The translations under genes were made by a program, and so were the position numbers. The notes beneath the pieces are model-generated. The model was given only the letters and a program-made list of their open reading frames with translations, did no database searches and had not been told where the DNA came from. Positions 25,517-33,888 of a stretch of 62,832 nt of DNA are shown piece after piece. Within the stretch, counting starts at the first letter, position 1. Each line of letters opens with the position of its first letter. This stretch comes from Pseudomonadota bacterium (lineage in GTDB: Bacteria; Pseudomonadota; Alphaproteobacteria; SP197), in contig JBCCIS010000030.1 in NCBI GenBank assembly GCA_039028155.1, positions 1-62,832 of the forward strand, written 5' to 3'.

Positions 25517-26767
25517 ACCGCCCTGCTCCGGCCGCAGGACCGCTCTCACGGCCGGCGTCCGCCAGACAAGGGCAATCAAAATCAAAGACAGAAGCCCTGA
25601 TCCCATCGCGAGAAAGAATGGCGATCGAATGTCGATGGCGGTCAGTTCACCGCCGATCAGGGATGTCAGGCCCGCGCCCAGCGTCCACAGCGCCGTCTGC
25701 ACGCCCATCACCCAGCCCTGTTCGCTGGCGTCGACACTGGCCGAATAGAGGCTGAGCAGGCACGGGTATCCGATAGCGAAGCCAATCGCCAACGGCACGA
25801 TCGCGACATAGACGACAGCCGGTGACGGTGCGAATGCAATCGCGGTCGTCGCCAGCAGCATGACGGCTCCGGCGCCAACGACGATGGTCAACTTCGAGAA
25901 GCGGTCGTTGGCGATGGCGACCAGATACGAACTCGACACGATGAGCGCGGCGCCGAAGACAAGCAACGCCATGCTTGTACCCAGCGTGCCGATGGCGAAC
26001 CGGCTGGACAGCAGGTTGTCGACAAAGACGAAGCAGGTGTTCCAGACGAACATGAAGAAAAAGAAGACGAACGAAATGCGCAGCACAGCGGCCTTTTGCG
26101 TCGCCCGCCAAAGCAAACGGAACACGTCAAGCGGACCGATCTTGAGCGGCGCCCGCTCCTTTAGCTTGTCATCAAAGAAGAAGGCGATCAGGAACGCCGC
26201 GACCAGTACCAACACCATCGCAGCGTAAAACGGCAGATTAAGCGAGGCGATACCGCCAAGCAGCGCCGTGTCGGACAGGACGCCAGCCAGGATCGGGCCA
26301 GCGACCAGTCCGATGCTCAAGGCCGCGACGCTGTAGCCCATGTTGCGTGTCTTGATCGCATCGTCATCGCTGAGGTCCGCCAGCGACGCCTGGGCGATCG
26401 GTATGCTGCCGGCCGTGAAGCCAGTGATGACACGTCCCAGCACCATCAGCCACAGGCTGCCGACCATGACGGCAAGGATGGTCAGCACGTAACCGGCAAA
26501 CGCGCCGGCAAGGCAGATCAGGATACCGTTCTTGCGTCCGATGCTGTCGGAGAGCTTGGAGATGTAGACCGCGCCCAAAAACCAGGAGAGGTAGAAGACA
26601 CCGATGACCAGACCAAAGCTGAAATGGCGCTCTGATGTCGACGCACTCTGCGACAACAGACCTGTACCGGGATCCATCACCAACGTATTGATGATCGGCA
26701 GGATCAGCCCCTGACCCGCGACATCGACCATGATGACAAAGAGCAGTCCCAGTACGGACAAGTTCAT
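25511..26767 (-). CDS. MFS transporter, TetA-like 12-helix
   Basis: A 418-residue inner-membrane transporter with about 12 helices. The helix 2-3 loop motif reads K-L-S-D-S-I-G-R-K-N, and the helix 5 region has G-Y-S-V-A-A-L-S-I-G-L-V-A-G-P-I-L-A-G as in tetracycline/drug exporters. A large hydrophilic loop follows helix 6 (F-F-F-D-D-K-L-K-E-R). ATG at 26767 is preceded by a G-rich site; a GTG 19 codons earlier is possible but would add a charged tail before helix 1. Convergent with the nitrilase gene, six bases overlapping; it may export or import intermediates of that cluster. Confidence 0.87.
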   Translation of the reverse strand: MNLSVLGLLFVIMVDVAGQGLILPIINTLVMDPGTGLLSQSASTSERHFSFGLVIGVFYLSWFLGAVYISKLSDSIGRKNGILICLAGAFAGYVLTILAVMVGSLWLMVLGRVITGFTAGSIPIAQASLADLSDDDAIKTRNMGYSVAALSIGLVAGPILAGVLSDTALLGGIASLNLPFYAAMVLVLVAAFLIAFFFDDKLKERAPLKIGPLDVFRLLWRATQKAAVLRISFVFFFFMFVWNTCFVFVDNLLSSRFAIGTLGTSMALLVFGAALIVSSSYLVAIANDRFSKLTIVVGAGAVMLLATTAIAFAPSPAVVYVAIVPLAIGFAIGYPCLLSLYSASVDASEQGWVMGVQTALWTLGAGLTSLIGGELTAIDIRSPFFLAMGSGLLSLILIALVWRTPAVRAVLRPEQGGS

Positions 26768-26926
26768 CCGGCCGTCCCCCCACGGCAACCTGACTGCGCG
26801 GACCTCCGTGGTCCAAGCAGCCACATCAGCTCACGCGACACACTGACAGGATCCCGGCGGCATTGTCACGATAACAATCTAGCGGTTGCGACTACACCGC
26901 CTGAACGTTCATCGTTGAGCCGCGCC

Positions 26927-27424
26927 ATGATCATACGACCGGCCACAGAATCCGATAAAGCAGCCATCGCGACCGTTCACGCGGCAAGTTGGCGCGAAGC
27001 CTATCGCGATATCTTGCCCGCGGCCTATTTGGGCAACGACGTCGGCAATGACCTCGCCACACAGTGGCACGACAGGGTCGTTACCAAGGATGATGTCGTG
27101 TTGGTCCTTGAGGACCCGGATATCGTCGGCTTTATCGCGGTGTGGTGTGAGCCCGACCCGTTCATCGACAATCTGCATGTGCTGCCGGAACGCCGCTCAG
27201 GCGGCCTTGGTCGGCAGCTCATGGCGCACGCGGCGTCTGAGCTCATCGAACGCGACCATGCGTCCGCCCATCTCTGGGTGCTCAAGGACAACCGGCGCGC
27301 ACGGGCGTTCTACGGAAGAATTGGCGGCCAGGAAGCCGAAACCAAGACGAAGCCGATCTTTGGCCACGACCTCCCGCACGTGAAGATCGTGTGGACCGAT
27401 CTGACGAGCATCAACGCCTCCTAG
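26927..27424 (+). CDS. GNAT family N-acetyltransferase
   Basis: A 165-residue acetyl-CoA-dependent N-acetyltransferase. The fold begins I-I-R-P-A-T-E-S-D-K-A-A-I. The acetyl-CoA loop is in L-P-E-R-R-S-G-G-L-G-R-Q-L-M, after the strand D-N-L-H-V. Motif B is L-W-V-L-K-D-N-R-R-A-R-A-F-Y. ATG at 26927 is preferred to TTG at 26915; both lack a strong ribosome site. Acceptor substrate unknown. Divergent from the MFS gene and convergent with the flavoprotein gene. Confidence 0.86.
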   Translation: MIIRPATESDKAAIATVHAASWREAYRDILPAAYLGNDVGNDLATQWHDRVVTKDDVVLVLEDPDIVGFIAVWCEPDPFIDNLHVLPERRSGGLGRQLMAHAASELIERDHASAHLWVLKDNRRARAFYGRIGGQEAETKTKPIFGHDLPHVKIVWTDLTSINAS

Positions 27425-27453
27425 TCGCCACGACGAAGCGGTGCGCCTGCCGG

Positions 27454-29523
27454 TCAGAAATCCGCCGATAGCGCGGTCAACTCGCGGCGGAAGGGAATGT
27501 CGCCCATGGGTTCCGCGCCGAGTTCACGGGCATAGCGGTGCCCTTCGTAGACCGCCGCCGCGATTGTCGCCGGACCATAGCAGTCACCGATACGGCGCAC
27601 CGACGTAATCCCGGCATCGGCCAAGCCTTCTTGATTGGCCACCAGCTCCCAATAGACCTGATCGATCGGCTCTCGCGACGTTACCATCACGACGGCGGAC
27701 GCCGGCACCGAGCGTTCACGCTCGGTATAGCCGCACGCCAGCGTGACATCGCGATTGCCAATGACGCGCAGGGTGTGGCTGAGGATGATGTCGACCCCGA
27801 TCTCCATCAAGCGCGCCTGGATACGCGTCTGTTCCAGAGTCTGATCGGTCCAGGCCGAGACCTTTGCCTCAGGCGTCACGAGGACAACGTCGGCACCATC
27901 GGCACGAAGCTTCTCGGCGATCAGGCCGCCCATGTAGTAATGGTCGTCGTCGTAGACGAGGACAGGTCCCTCCGGCGTGGTACCGGCCATGATGTCGTCG
28001 GGCGTGAAAACGTTGGCGCCGTCGGTGCCGGGAATCGGAAACTGGTGGGCGCGCCCAAAGCCGTCGCGACGCCACGTCGCGCCGGTCGCCAAGGCCACGC
28101 TTGATGCGCCGAACTCCCTGATCTGCGCCGCGTCCAACGCGCTTCCCGGATACATCATGACATTGGGCATTTGCTGGAGCTGATAGGTCCGGTAGTCGCG
28201 AACTCGGGCCCACGCGCTCAATCCCGGCAATTTGCTTTCTCGGGTCACACGGCCGCCCGGCTCATCCGCGGCATCCGCCAGCGTCACGTCATAGCCGCGC
28301 TGGCCCAACGCGCGCGCGGCCTCAAGACCGGCCGGCCCGGCGCCGACGATCAACACCGTATCGTCGGTCGACTTCGGCTCGATGCGCTCGGGATGCCAAC
28401 CCTTTCGCCATTCCTCGCCCTTCGTCGGGTTCTGGGTGCAGCGCATGGGCGCGGTCGACATGTCCCAGCTGACGCAGACATTGCACCCGATGCACTCGCG
28501 AATGTCCTCGATGCGCCCTTCTTCGATCTTCTTGGGCAGGAAGGGATCGGCGATCGACGGGCGCGCCGCGCCGATCATGTCCATGATGCCTTTCTTGATG
28601 ACGGAGACCATGCGGTCGGCAGATGTGTAACGTCCGACGCCGACGACCGGTTTGGTCGTCACCTTCTTAACGAACTCGATGAACGGTTCCTGGAACCCTT
28701 CCTCGGAAAAACGGCTGGTCTGCGAATCGTTGTGCCACTCGGCAACGTTGACGTCCCACAGGTCGGGCAATTCGGCCAGCATCTCGATGATCTCGCGGCC
28801 CTCCTTGTCCCATTCCATACCGTCGGCGCCACGCAGTTCATCAACCGCGAAACGTGCGACGACACCCATGGTGTCGCCGACCGCATCCTTTGCTTCCTCG
28901 GTGATCTCACGGAACAGGCGCACGCGGTTCTCCAGGCTGCCACCGTATTCATCGGTGCGGTGGTTGTAGCGACGCAGCATGAACTGGCCGGCGAGCGACA
29001 GATTGTGTGCGGCGTAGCAGCAGACGATGTCGAAGCCCGCCTTTTTTGAACGCTTCACGGCGTCCAGGTGCCAGCGGCGGTAATCGCGTATGTCCTGCTT
29101 GTCCATGGCGCGCGCCTGCACCGGGAACGTGCCGACGACCGGCATGTGACTCGGGAAGATCGGCACCTCGCGGCTATAGGCATTGGTGACGAACTTGCCG
29201 TTGTGGGTCAGTTCGATCAGGGCCAGCGAGTCATGCTCATGGACCGCATCGCACATGCGCGCGAGGTAGGGGATGTCCTCGTCCGACCACAGGCGGCCCT
29301 CGGTTGCCGGGGTGATGTCCGCCGTCGGGTGAATATCGATCTGCTCGGTCGCAATGACCGCCCAACCGCCTTCGGCCTTGACGCCGCGCATGCGCGCCAT
29401 GCTGGAGGGAAAGGTACGGCCCATGCCATTGCAATGGGGCACCTGATAGAACCGGTTGCGTGCGGTGACAGGCCCGATCTGGACCGGCTCGAAAAGAATG
29501 TCGTAGCGGGGGTCACGTGTCAT
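27454..29523 (-). CDS. trimethylamine/histamine dehydrogenase-type iron-sulfur flavoprotein, paralogue 1
   Basis: A 689-residue enzyme with the three-part architecture of trimethylamine dehydrogenase (TMADH): FMN-binding TIM barrel (1-~345), a [4Fe-4S] site, then ADP-binding Rossmann domains. Cys31 in V-P-H-C matches the Cys that carries covalent 6-S-cysteinyl-FMN in TMADH. The cluster is C-I-G-C-N-V-C followed 11 residues later by C. The Rossmann motif is G-A-G-P-A-G. The TMADH aromatic bowl (Tyr60, Trp264, Trp355) is changed: the sites read Gln61 (T-E-Q), Trp (A-E-W-H) and Asp (C-V-S-W-D). This is the Gln/Trp/Asp pattern I recall for histamine dehydrogenase. Oxidative deamination or demethylation of a secondary or primary amine is likely. 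Starts two bases after paralogue 2. Confidence 0.85.
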   Translation of the reverse strand: MTRDPRYDILFEPVQIGPVTARNRFYQVPHCNGMGRTFPSSMARMRGVKAEGGWAVIATEQIDIHPTADITPATEGRLWSDEDIPYLARMCDAVHEHDSLALIELTHNGKFVTNAYSREVPIFPSHMPVVGTFPVQARAMDKQDIRDYRRWHLDAVKRSKKAGFDIVCCYAAHNLSLAGQFMLRRYNHRTDEYGGSLENRVRLFREITEEAKDAVGDTMGVVARFAVDELRGADGMEWDKEGREIIEMLAELPDLWDVNVAEWHNDSQTSRFSEEGFQEPFIEFVKKVTTKPVVGVGRYTSADRMVSVIKKGIMDMIGAARPSIADPFLPKKIEEGRIEDIRECIGCNVCVSWDMSTAPMRCTQNPTKGEEWRKGWHPERIEPKSTDDTVLIVGAGPAGLEAARALGQRGYDVTLADAADEPGGRVTRESKLPGLSAWARVRDYRTYQLQQMPNVMMYPGSALDAAQIREFGASSVALATGATWRRDGFGRAHQFPIPGTDGANVFTPDDIMAGTTPEGPVLVYDDDHYYMGGLIAEKLRADGADVVLVTPEAKVSAWTDQTLEQTRIQARLMEIGVDIILSHTLRVIGNRDVTLACGYTERERSVPASAVVMVTSREPIDQVYWELVANQEGLADAGITSVRRIGDCYGPATIAAAVYEGHRYARELGAEPMGDIPFRRELTALSADF

Positions 29524-29525
29524 GG

Positions 29526-31607
29526 TCAGTTCACCGGCCAGTCGTTGCTGAGTTCCACCACCTCGCGCCGGAACGGCACCTCGTCGATCAAAGGCGGCGC
29601 ATCCATCTCGCGGGCGTACTTGTGGCCACTATAGACGGCAGTCGCAATCAGGCCAGGTGCCAGGCAGTCGCCGATGCGCGTTACCGAGCGAATGCCGGCG
29701 GAGTCGAGGGCATCGGAGTCGGCCATCAGGTCGTGATAAAGACTATCTTCCGGCCGACGCATGGTTACCAGGATAGCGCTGCCACACGATACGTTCTGAC
29801 GGCGACCAGTATAGACACAGGCCAACTCCACGCCGCCATTTGCGATGGCCGCGACGCTTTGCGCTGTGTAGACGGCGACATTCAGTTCCAAGAGGCGGGC
29901 CTGGATGCGCCCCTGTTCCATGGTATTGTGGGTCCAGGTCGCGACATCGGCGGCCGGTGTCACATAGGCGACCTCGTGACCGTCGGCGCGAAGCTTCTCC
30001 GCCAGGACGCTCGCCATGAAGTAGTACTCGTCATCAAAAATCACGACAGGGCCCGTCATGGCAGCGCCGGCGATAACATCGTCTGGCGAAAAGACGTGAT
30101 TGCCGTCTGAGCCGGTTATGGCGCGTCGATGGGTTTCGCCGATACCGTCACGTGTCCACGACGACCCGGTCGCCAGGACCACATGGTCGAAACCGAACTC
30201 ACGCACGTGGTCGGCGTTCAGGCGGCTGTCCAGAAAGACCTCAACGTTCGTCATGTTCTGGATCTGGCCAATGCGATAGTCGCGCACACGTGCCCACGAC
30301 GACAGTCCCGGAAGCTGACTGACCCTGTTCAGGTGGCCGCCCAACTCCGTTTCGGCCTCGGCCAACGACACCGCGTAGCCGCGCTGGCCCAGCGCGCGGG
30401 CGCATTCAAGCCCGGCCGGGCCGGCGCCGACAATCAGGACGCTGTCGTCGCTCTCCTGCGGCGCGATGTGCTCGGGATGCCAACCGCGACGCCACTCTTC
30501 ACCCTTGGTCGGGTTCTGGGTGCAGCGCATGGGCATGAACATGTAGTCGCCGGAGACGCAGATGTTGCAGCCGATGCACTCGCGGATGTCTTCGATACGG
30601 CCTTCCTCGATCTTCTTCGGCAGGAACGGATCGGCAATCGACGGGCGCGCCGCGCCGATCATGTCCAGCACGCCTTTGTTTACCAGACCGACCATGCGGT
30701 CGGCGCTGGTATAGCGGCCGACACCGACCACCGGCTTCGACGTCTTGCTCTTGACGAAGCCGATGAATTCCTCCTGGAACCCCTCCTCGGCGAACCGCGC
30801 GGTCTGGGAGTCGTTGTCCCATTCGCTGATGTTGACGTCCCAGAGGTCGGGCAATTCGGCAAGCAGCTCGACGACGGCCGTTCCATCGTCCTTCGCCACG
30901 ATGCCCTGATCGCCAGCCAATTCATCGACGGCGAAACGCACCGCGACCGCCATGGTATCGCCGACCGCCTCCTTGGTATCCTCGATCACCTCGCGCATCA
31001 GCCGCGTGCGGTTCTCGATGCTGCCGCCGTACTCGTCGGTGCGGAAGTTGTAGCGGCGCGAAATGAAATGCTGCATCAAGCACAGGTTATGGCCCGCGTA
31101 GACATAGACGATATCGAAACCAGCGTCGCGGGCACGCAGCGCCGCTTGCTTGTGCCAGCGCCGGAAGTTCTTGATGTCGGTCTTGTCCATGGCGCGCGCT
31201 TGGCCCGGCTCGCTGCCGAAGACCGGCATGGCGGACGGCGCCATCACAATCTCGCGCGACAGCCGGTTGTGGCCGGCCGGCCCGCCATAGACCAGTTCAC
31301 AGCCTGCAAGCGCGCCATGGCGGTGCACCGCCTCGGTCATGCGTGCCATGATCGGAATGTCCTGCTCGCTCCACAACCGCGCCTCGATCGCCGGCGTGAC
31401 ATCGCCGGTGGCGTGAAAGTCGCACTCCTCGGTGCAGATGACCGCCCAGCCGCCTTCGGCCTTGATGCCGCGCATCGCCGCCATGGCGCTTGGGTACTGC
31501 ACGCCCATGCCGTTGCAGTGGGGAACTTGGTAGAAGCGGTTGCGTGCCTGGACCGGTCCGATCTGAACAGGCTCGAACAACACGTCGTAGCGCGGGTCTC
31601 GACTCAT
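29526..31607 (-). CDS. trimethylamine/histamine dehydrogenase-type iron-sulfur flavoprotein, paralogue 2
   Basis: A 693-residue paralogue of the next gene with the same domain order. It keeps V-P-H-C (probable covalent FMN), C-I-G-C-N-I-C plus a fourth Cys in P-M-R-C for the [4Fe-4S] cluster, and G-A-G-P-A-G for ADP. The aromatic-bowl sites read Glu (T-E-E), Trp (S-E-W-D) and Asp (C-V-S-G-D), so one neutral Gln of paralogue 1 is an acidic residue here. An extra carboxylate suggests a substrate with a second positive charge or none of the trimethylamine type. ATG at 31607. It stands 83 bases after the phosphatase gene, so an internal promoter is possible. Electron acceptor is probably an ETF encoded elsewhere. 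Confidence 0.85.
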   Translation of the reverse strand: MSRDPRYDVLFEPVQIGPVQARNRFYQVPHCNGMGVQYPSAMAAMRGIKAEGGWAVICTEECDFHATGDVTPAIEARLWSEQDIPIMARMTEAVHRHGALAGCELVYGGPAGHNRLSREIVMAPSAMPVFGSEPGQARAMDKTDIKNFRRWHKQAALRARDAGFDIVYVYAGHNLCLMQHFISRRYNFRTDEYGGSIENRTRLMREVIEDTKEAVGDTMAVAVRFAVDELAGDQGIVAKDDGTAVVELLAELPDLWDVNISEWDNDSQTARFAEEGFQEEFIGFVKSKTSKPVVGVGRYTSADRMVGLVNKGVLDMIGAARPSIADPFLPKKIEEGRIEDIRECIGCNICVSGDYMFMPMRCTQNPTKGEEWRRGWHPEHIAPQESDDSVLIVGAGPAGLECARALGQRGYAVSLAEAETELGGHLNRVSQLPGLSSWARVRDYRIGQIQNMTNVEVFLDSRLNADHVREFGFDHVVLATGSSWTRDGIGETHRRAITGSDGNHVFSPDDVIAGAAMTGPVVIFDDEYYFMASVLAEKLRADGHEVAYVTPAADVATWTHNTMEQGRIQARLLELNVAVYTAQSVAAIANGGVELACVYTGRRQNVSCGSAILVTMRRPEDSLYHDLMADSDALDSAGIRSVTRIGDCLAPGLIATAVYSGHKYAREMDAPPLIDEVPFRREVVELSNDWPVN

Positions 31608-31690
31608 CGATCATCCCGTAGAGGTCTGTTGTCCGCACTCTAGCCGGTCTCTTCGGCCCGTCTCAAACGATCTATGGTTGTGAAATCACC

Positions 31691-33133
31691 TCAAGGGCCA
31701 AGCCGACAGACCCCGTCCCAGCCCACCGGCAGCGAGCAGACGGCGATGACGCGACCTGTGGCGGTTCCGTCCGGCCTGAAGCTGTGCACTTCGCCCTTCA
31801 TGGTGCCATCGGCCTTCAGCGTCATATCGAGATAGCCAAAGTGGTCCGGACTGATGTTGGCCGACAGTGACAGCACGGAGGCCGGCTCGCCGTCGACATC
31901 GGTCTCGTAAGGACTGTTCAGAAGATTGATGTCCAGTGTACCACCGGAATTGCCGATAATAAGCTGCGGCGGACGGTCATCATCGAACGTGACCGCCTGA
32001 AACTCGTGTACATGGCCACTCAGCACCAGCGTGATGGACGGCGGCAACGATGACATCAGAGACTGTTTGAGTGCGCGCTGCAGCGCCGCGTTAAGCTGCA
32101 CAACCTCCGACTCGCCTTCATAGTGAACCGCTGTCCAAATGGGATGGTGCGTGATCAGCCAGACCGGCTTCTCCGAGCCACGGGCGAGCGCGGCGACCTG
32201 GTCGAATTGTTGGGCGTAGACGCGCGCCTGATACGCGAAGGACGCCTCGTCCTGGAACGCCGTTTCGTCGCAGGCATTGGCTGAATCCATGATGACGACG
32301 CGGATCGGCCCTAGGTCGAGCGCATAGGCGCCGGTCTGCACGGTCAGGGCGTCACAAACCGGCAGGGCACGATAGGGATCGAGCAACACCGAGCGGGGAT
32401 CAAGGAGATAAAACCATCCCCGCCCCGCACGGCTGCAAAGCTCATGATTACCGCGCGCGATCACCCAAGGCGCAGTCGCCATCAGCGCCGATGCGGGCTC
32501 AAAAACATCCAGCCACCATGTCTGCCATGTATCGCCGGCCGTCGTGTTGACCCACGGCCGGCCAGGTCGAGGCATGCAGCTGTCGTAGGTCGTCTGGCCG
32601 TCGACTTCCTTCTGCGGCGTACCGCGATAGTTCCAGTCGCCAACATGGATGACCAGATCGGGATTGCCCGCAGCCGCGTGCGCGGCGATGCCGGCAAACG
32701 GCCACTCCGAAGCGCAGTCCTGTGTGGCGCCCCCATCGCAACCACTGTCACCGATAACGACCAAACGTTCGGGCTCAGACGTGTAGCTGGGCAGTACCAC
32801 CCCGTCGATCGCGGCGCGGACCCCGAGTGGCATGACCGCCTCGCACACGGTTACCGGAAAAGCCTCCTCATCGGGATTGTCCCGCGTTGTCGAGTTGAGC
32901 GTTCCATCCACGTCACCATTCTGGTCAAGACGCTGGAAAGCGGGACACGCCAGACCAGTGCCCTCCAAGATCACCCTGGCGAGGGTGGTTGTTTCTTCGT
33001 TGACGGGATCATAGGTGACAATGACGTAGCGCGCCGCGATGTCACCATGATCGGCCCAAGCGGTCGGACCGGAAATCAAAGAAGCCAAGGCAATGACTAC
33101 GGCGCCGAGCCGCGTGATCGGACTAGTCTTCAA
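31691..33133 (-). CDS. secreted purple-acid-phosphatase-like metallophosphoesterase
   Basis: A 480-residue exported calcineurin-type phosphoesterase. Signal peptide in about residues 1-27 (K-T-S-P-I-T-R-L then hydrophobic core, T-A-W-A-D). The five motifs of purple acid phosphatases appear in order: G-D-S-G, G-D-W-N-Y with the Fe-binding Tyr, G-N-H-E, T-H-H and G-H-V-H. Dinuclear metal chemistry is therefore likely. Several Cys pairs suit a periplasmic disulphide protein. The TTG at 33133 is chosen because AGGAGAG lies just upstream and a signal peptide starts at once; a longer frame would add a charged tail. It overlaps the end of the selenoprotein gene by 11 bases, showing translational coupling. 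Confidence 0.85.
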   Translation of the reverse strand: MKTSPITRLGAVVIALASLISGPTAWADHGDIAARYVIVTYDPVNEETTTLARVILEGTGLACPAFQRLDQNGDVDGTLNSTTRDNPDEEAFPVTVCEAVMPLGVRAAIDGVVLPSYTSEPERLVVIGDSGCDGGATQDCASEWPFAGIAAHAAAGNPDLVIHVGDWNYRGTPQKEVDGQTTYDSCMPRPGRPWVNTTAGDTWQTWWLDVFEPASALMATAPWVIARGNHELCSRAGRGWFYLLDPRSVLLDPYRALPVCDALTVQTGAYALDLGPIRVVIMDSANACDETAFQDEASFAYQARVYAQQFDQVAALARGSEKPVWLITHHPIWTAVHYEGESEVVQLNAALQRALKQSLMSSLPPSITLVLSGHVHEFQAVTFDDDRPPQLIIGNSGGTLDINLLNSPYETDVDGEPASVLSLSANISPDHFGYLDMTLKADGTMKGEVHSFRPDGTATGRVIAVCSLPVGWDGVCRLGP

Positions 33134-33830
33134 AGGCTCTCCTGGCCGCCTCCTCGCCGAACAGATCGGCGATCGCTTGGGGTCCCGCGCGCTTGCCGAT
33201 CTCGATAAACCGCTCGTTCTCTTCGGCACGCCAAATCATGCGCTCCGAATAGGCCGGCATCAGTTGCTCCTTGCGCCGGCGCATGTAACCGCCGAGGCTT
33301 TCCTCAAGCGCCGCCTCGACATCATCCGGTCGCGTCCAGGCGGCCTTGTACAAAATCAGGCCGCCACGGCCGACGATCCACGTCATGTTCGGCAACTGGC
33401 CGTAGCCGTTGTGGCAGGCCCCGTCGAGCGTATCGATCAACACCGGACGCTGGATGTTCTGTTCCCCAACGAAGGCACGCGCGTGCTCGCGCTTCATATC
33501 CATCGAGTCATGGGGTGGCAGGAATTCACCCGGATGGGCCTCGCGCACATAGATGAAGACCGATCGCACGGACCGATCGGCGTACCGGCCGGCGATGTCT
33601 TCCATCGCCGCGGCCGCCATGGTGCAGTAGGCTCAGGAGTAGCTGCCGAACTCCATGATGACGGCGTCGCGCTTCCACAGCTCCTTTAAATGCACGGTAT
33701 CGCCGGTCGCCAGATCGTCGAGCGCGAAGTCCGGCGCGACGGTCCCGGCGTTCGGCGCCTCGTAGAAACGCGAGAACTTCTCCATGTCCTCGTCTGTCGG
33801 CGCAAAGACCGAATAGTTGTACCCGTCCAT
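33123..33830 (-). CDS. deiodinase-like/redoxin selenoprotein with in-frame UGA (Sec66)
   Basis: One 235-residue gene read through an in-frame TGA at 33633-33635. The frame before it (65 residues) and after it (166 residues) are the same. The join reads F-G-S-Y-S-U-A-Y-C. Iodothyronine deiodinases have F-G-S-C-T-U-P-P-F there, and a conserved E-A-H about 27 residues later; here the equivalent is I-Y-V-R-E-A-H-P. The fold is thioredoxin-like (V-A-P-D-F-A-L-D-D-L, then W-I-V-G-R-G-G-L-I-L-Y-K near residue 150). Sec66 and Cys69 form a U-x-x-C redox pair. ATG at 33830 has GAGGAGG upstream. A SECIS-like stem-loop lies at 33587-33615. The alternative is a nonsense mutation or sequencing error, which is less likely given the exact position. 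Substrate unknown; peroxide, thiol or reductive dehalogenation are options. Confidence 0.83.
33587..33615 (-). promoter_or_regulatory. SECIS-like stem-loop downstream of the selenocysteine codon
   Basis: In the mRNA an outer stem GGCC/GGCC and an inner stem GGCGAU/AUCGCC, separated by a two-base GC bulge on the 5' side, enclose the apical loop GGAAGAC. The loop begins 29 bases after the UGA, inside the range usual for bacterial SECIS elements, and starts with G as expected. It lacks the GU found in the E. coli fdhF loop. It lies within the coding sequence, as bacterial SECIS do. Confidence 0.62.
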
Positions 33831-33888
33831 GGCTCCTCCTCAGTCCGATAGAAGGATATCAACACGGCGGGCCGCCACGGTCCAGGCA

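Noticed and set aside
30129-31643. A 504-codon plus-strand open frame
   Set aside because: Antisense to the TMADH-like paralogue 2, whose cofactor motifs are intact; no recognisable domain.
33633-33830. A stand-alone 65-codon gene, or a pseudogene broken by a nonsense codon
   Set aside because: The frame continues unchanged after the TGA, the stop sits exactly at a Sec site motif, and there is a SECIS-like hairpin; the joined selenoprotein is the better reading.
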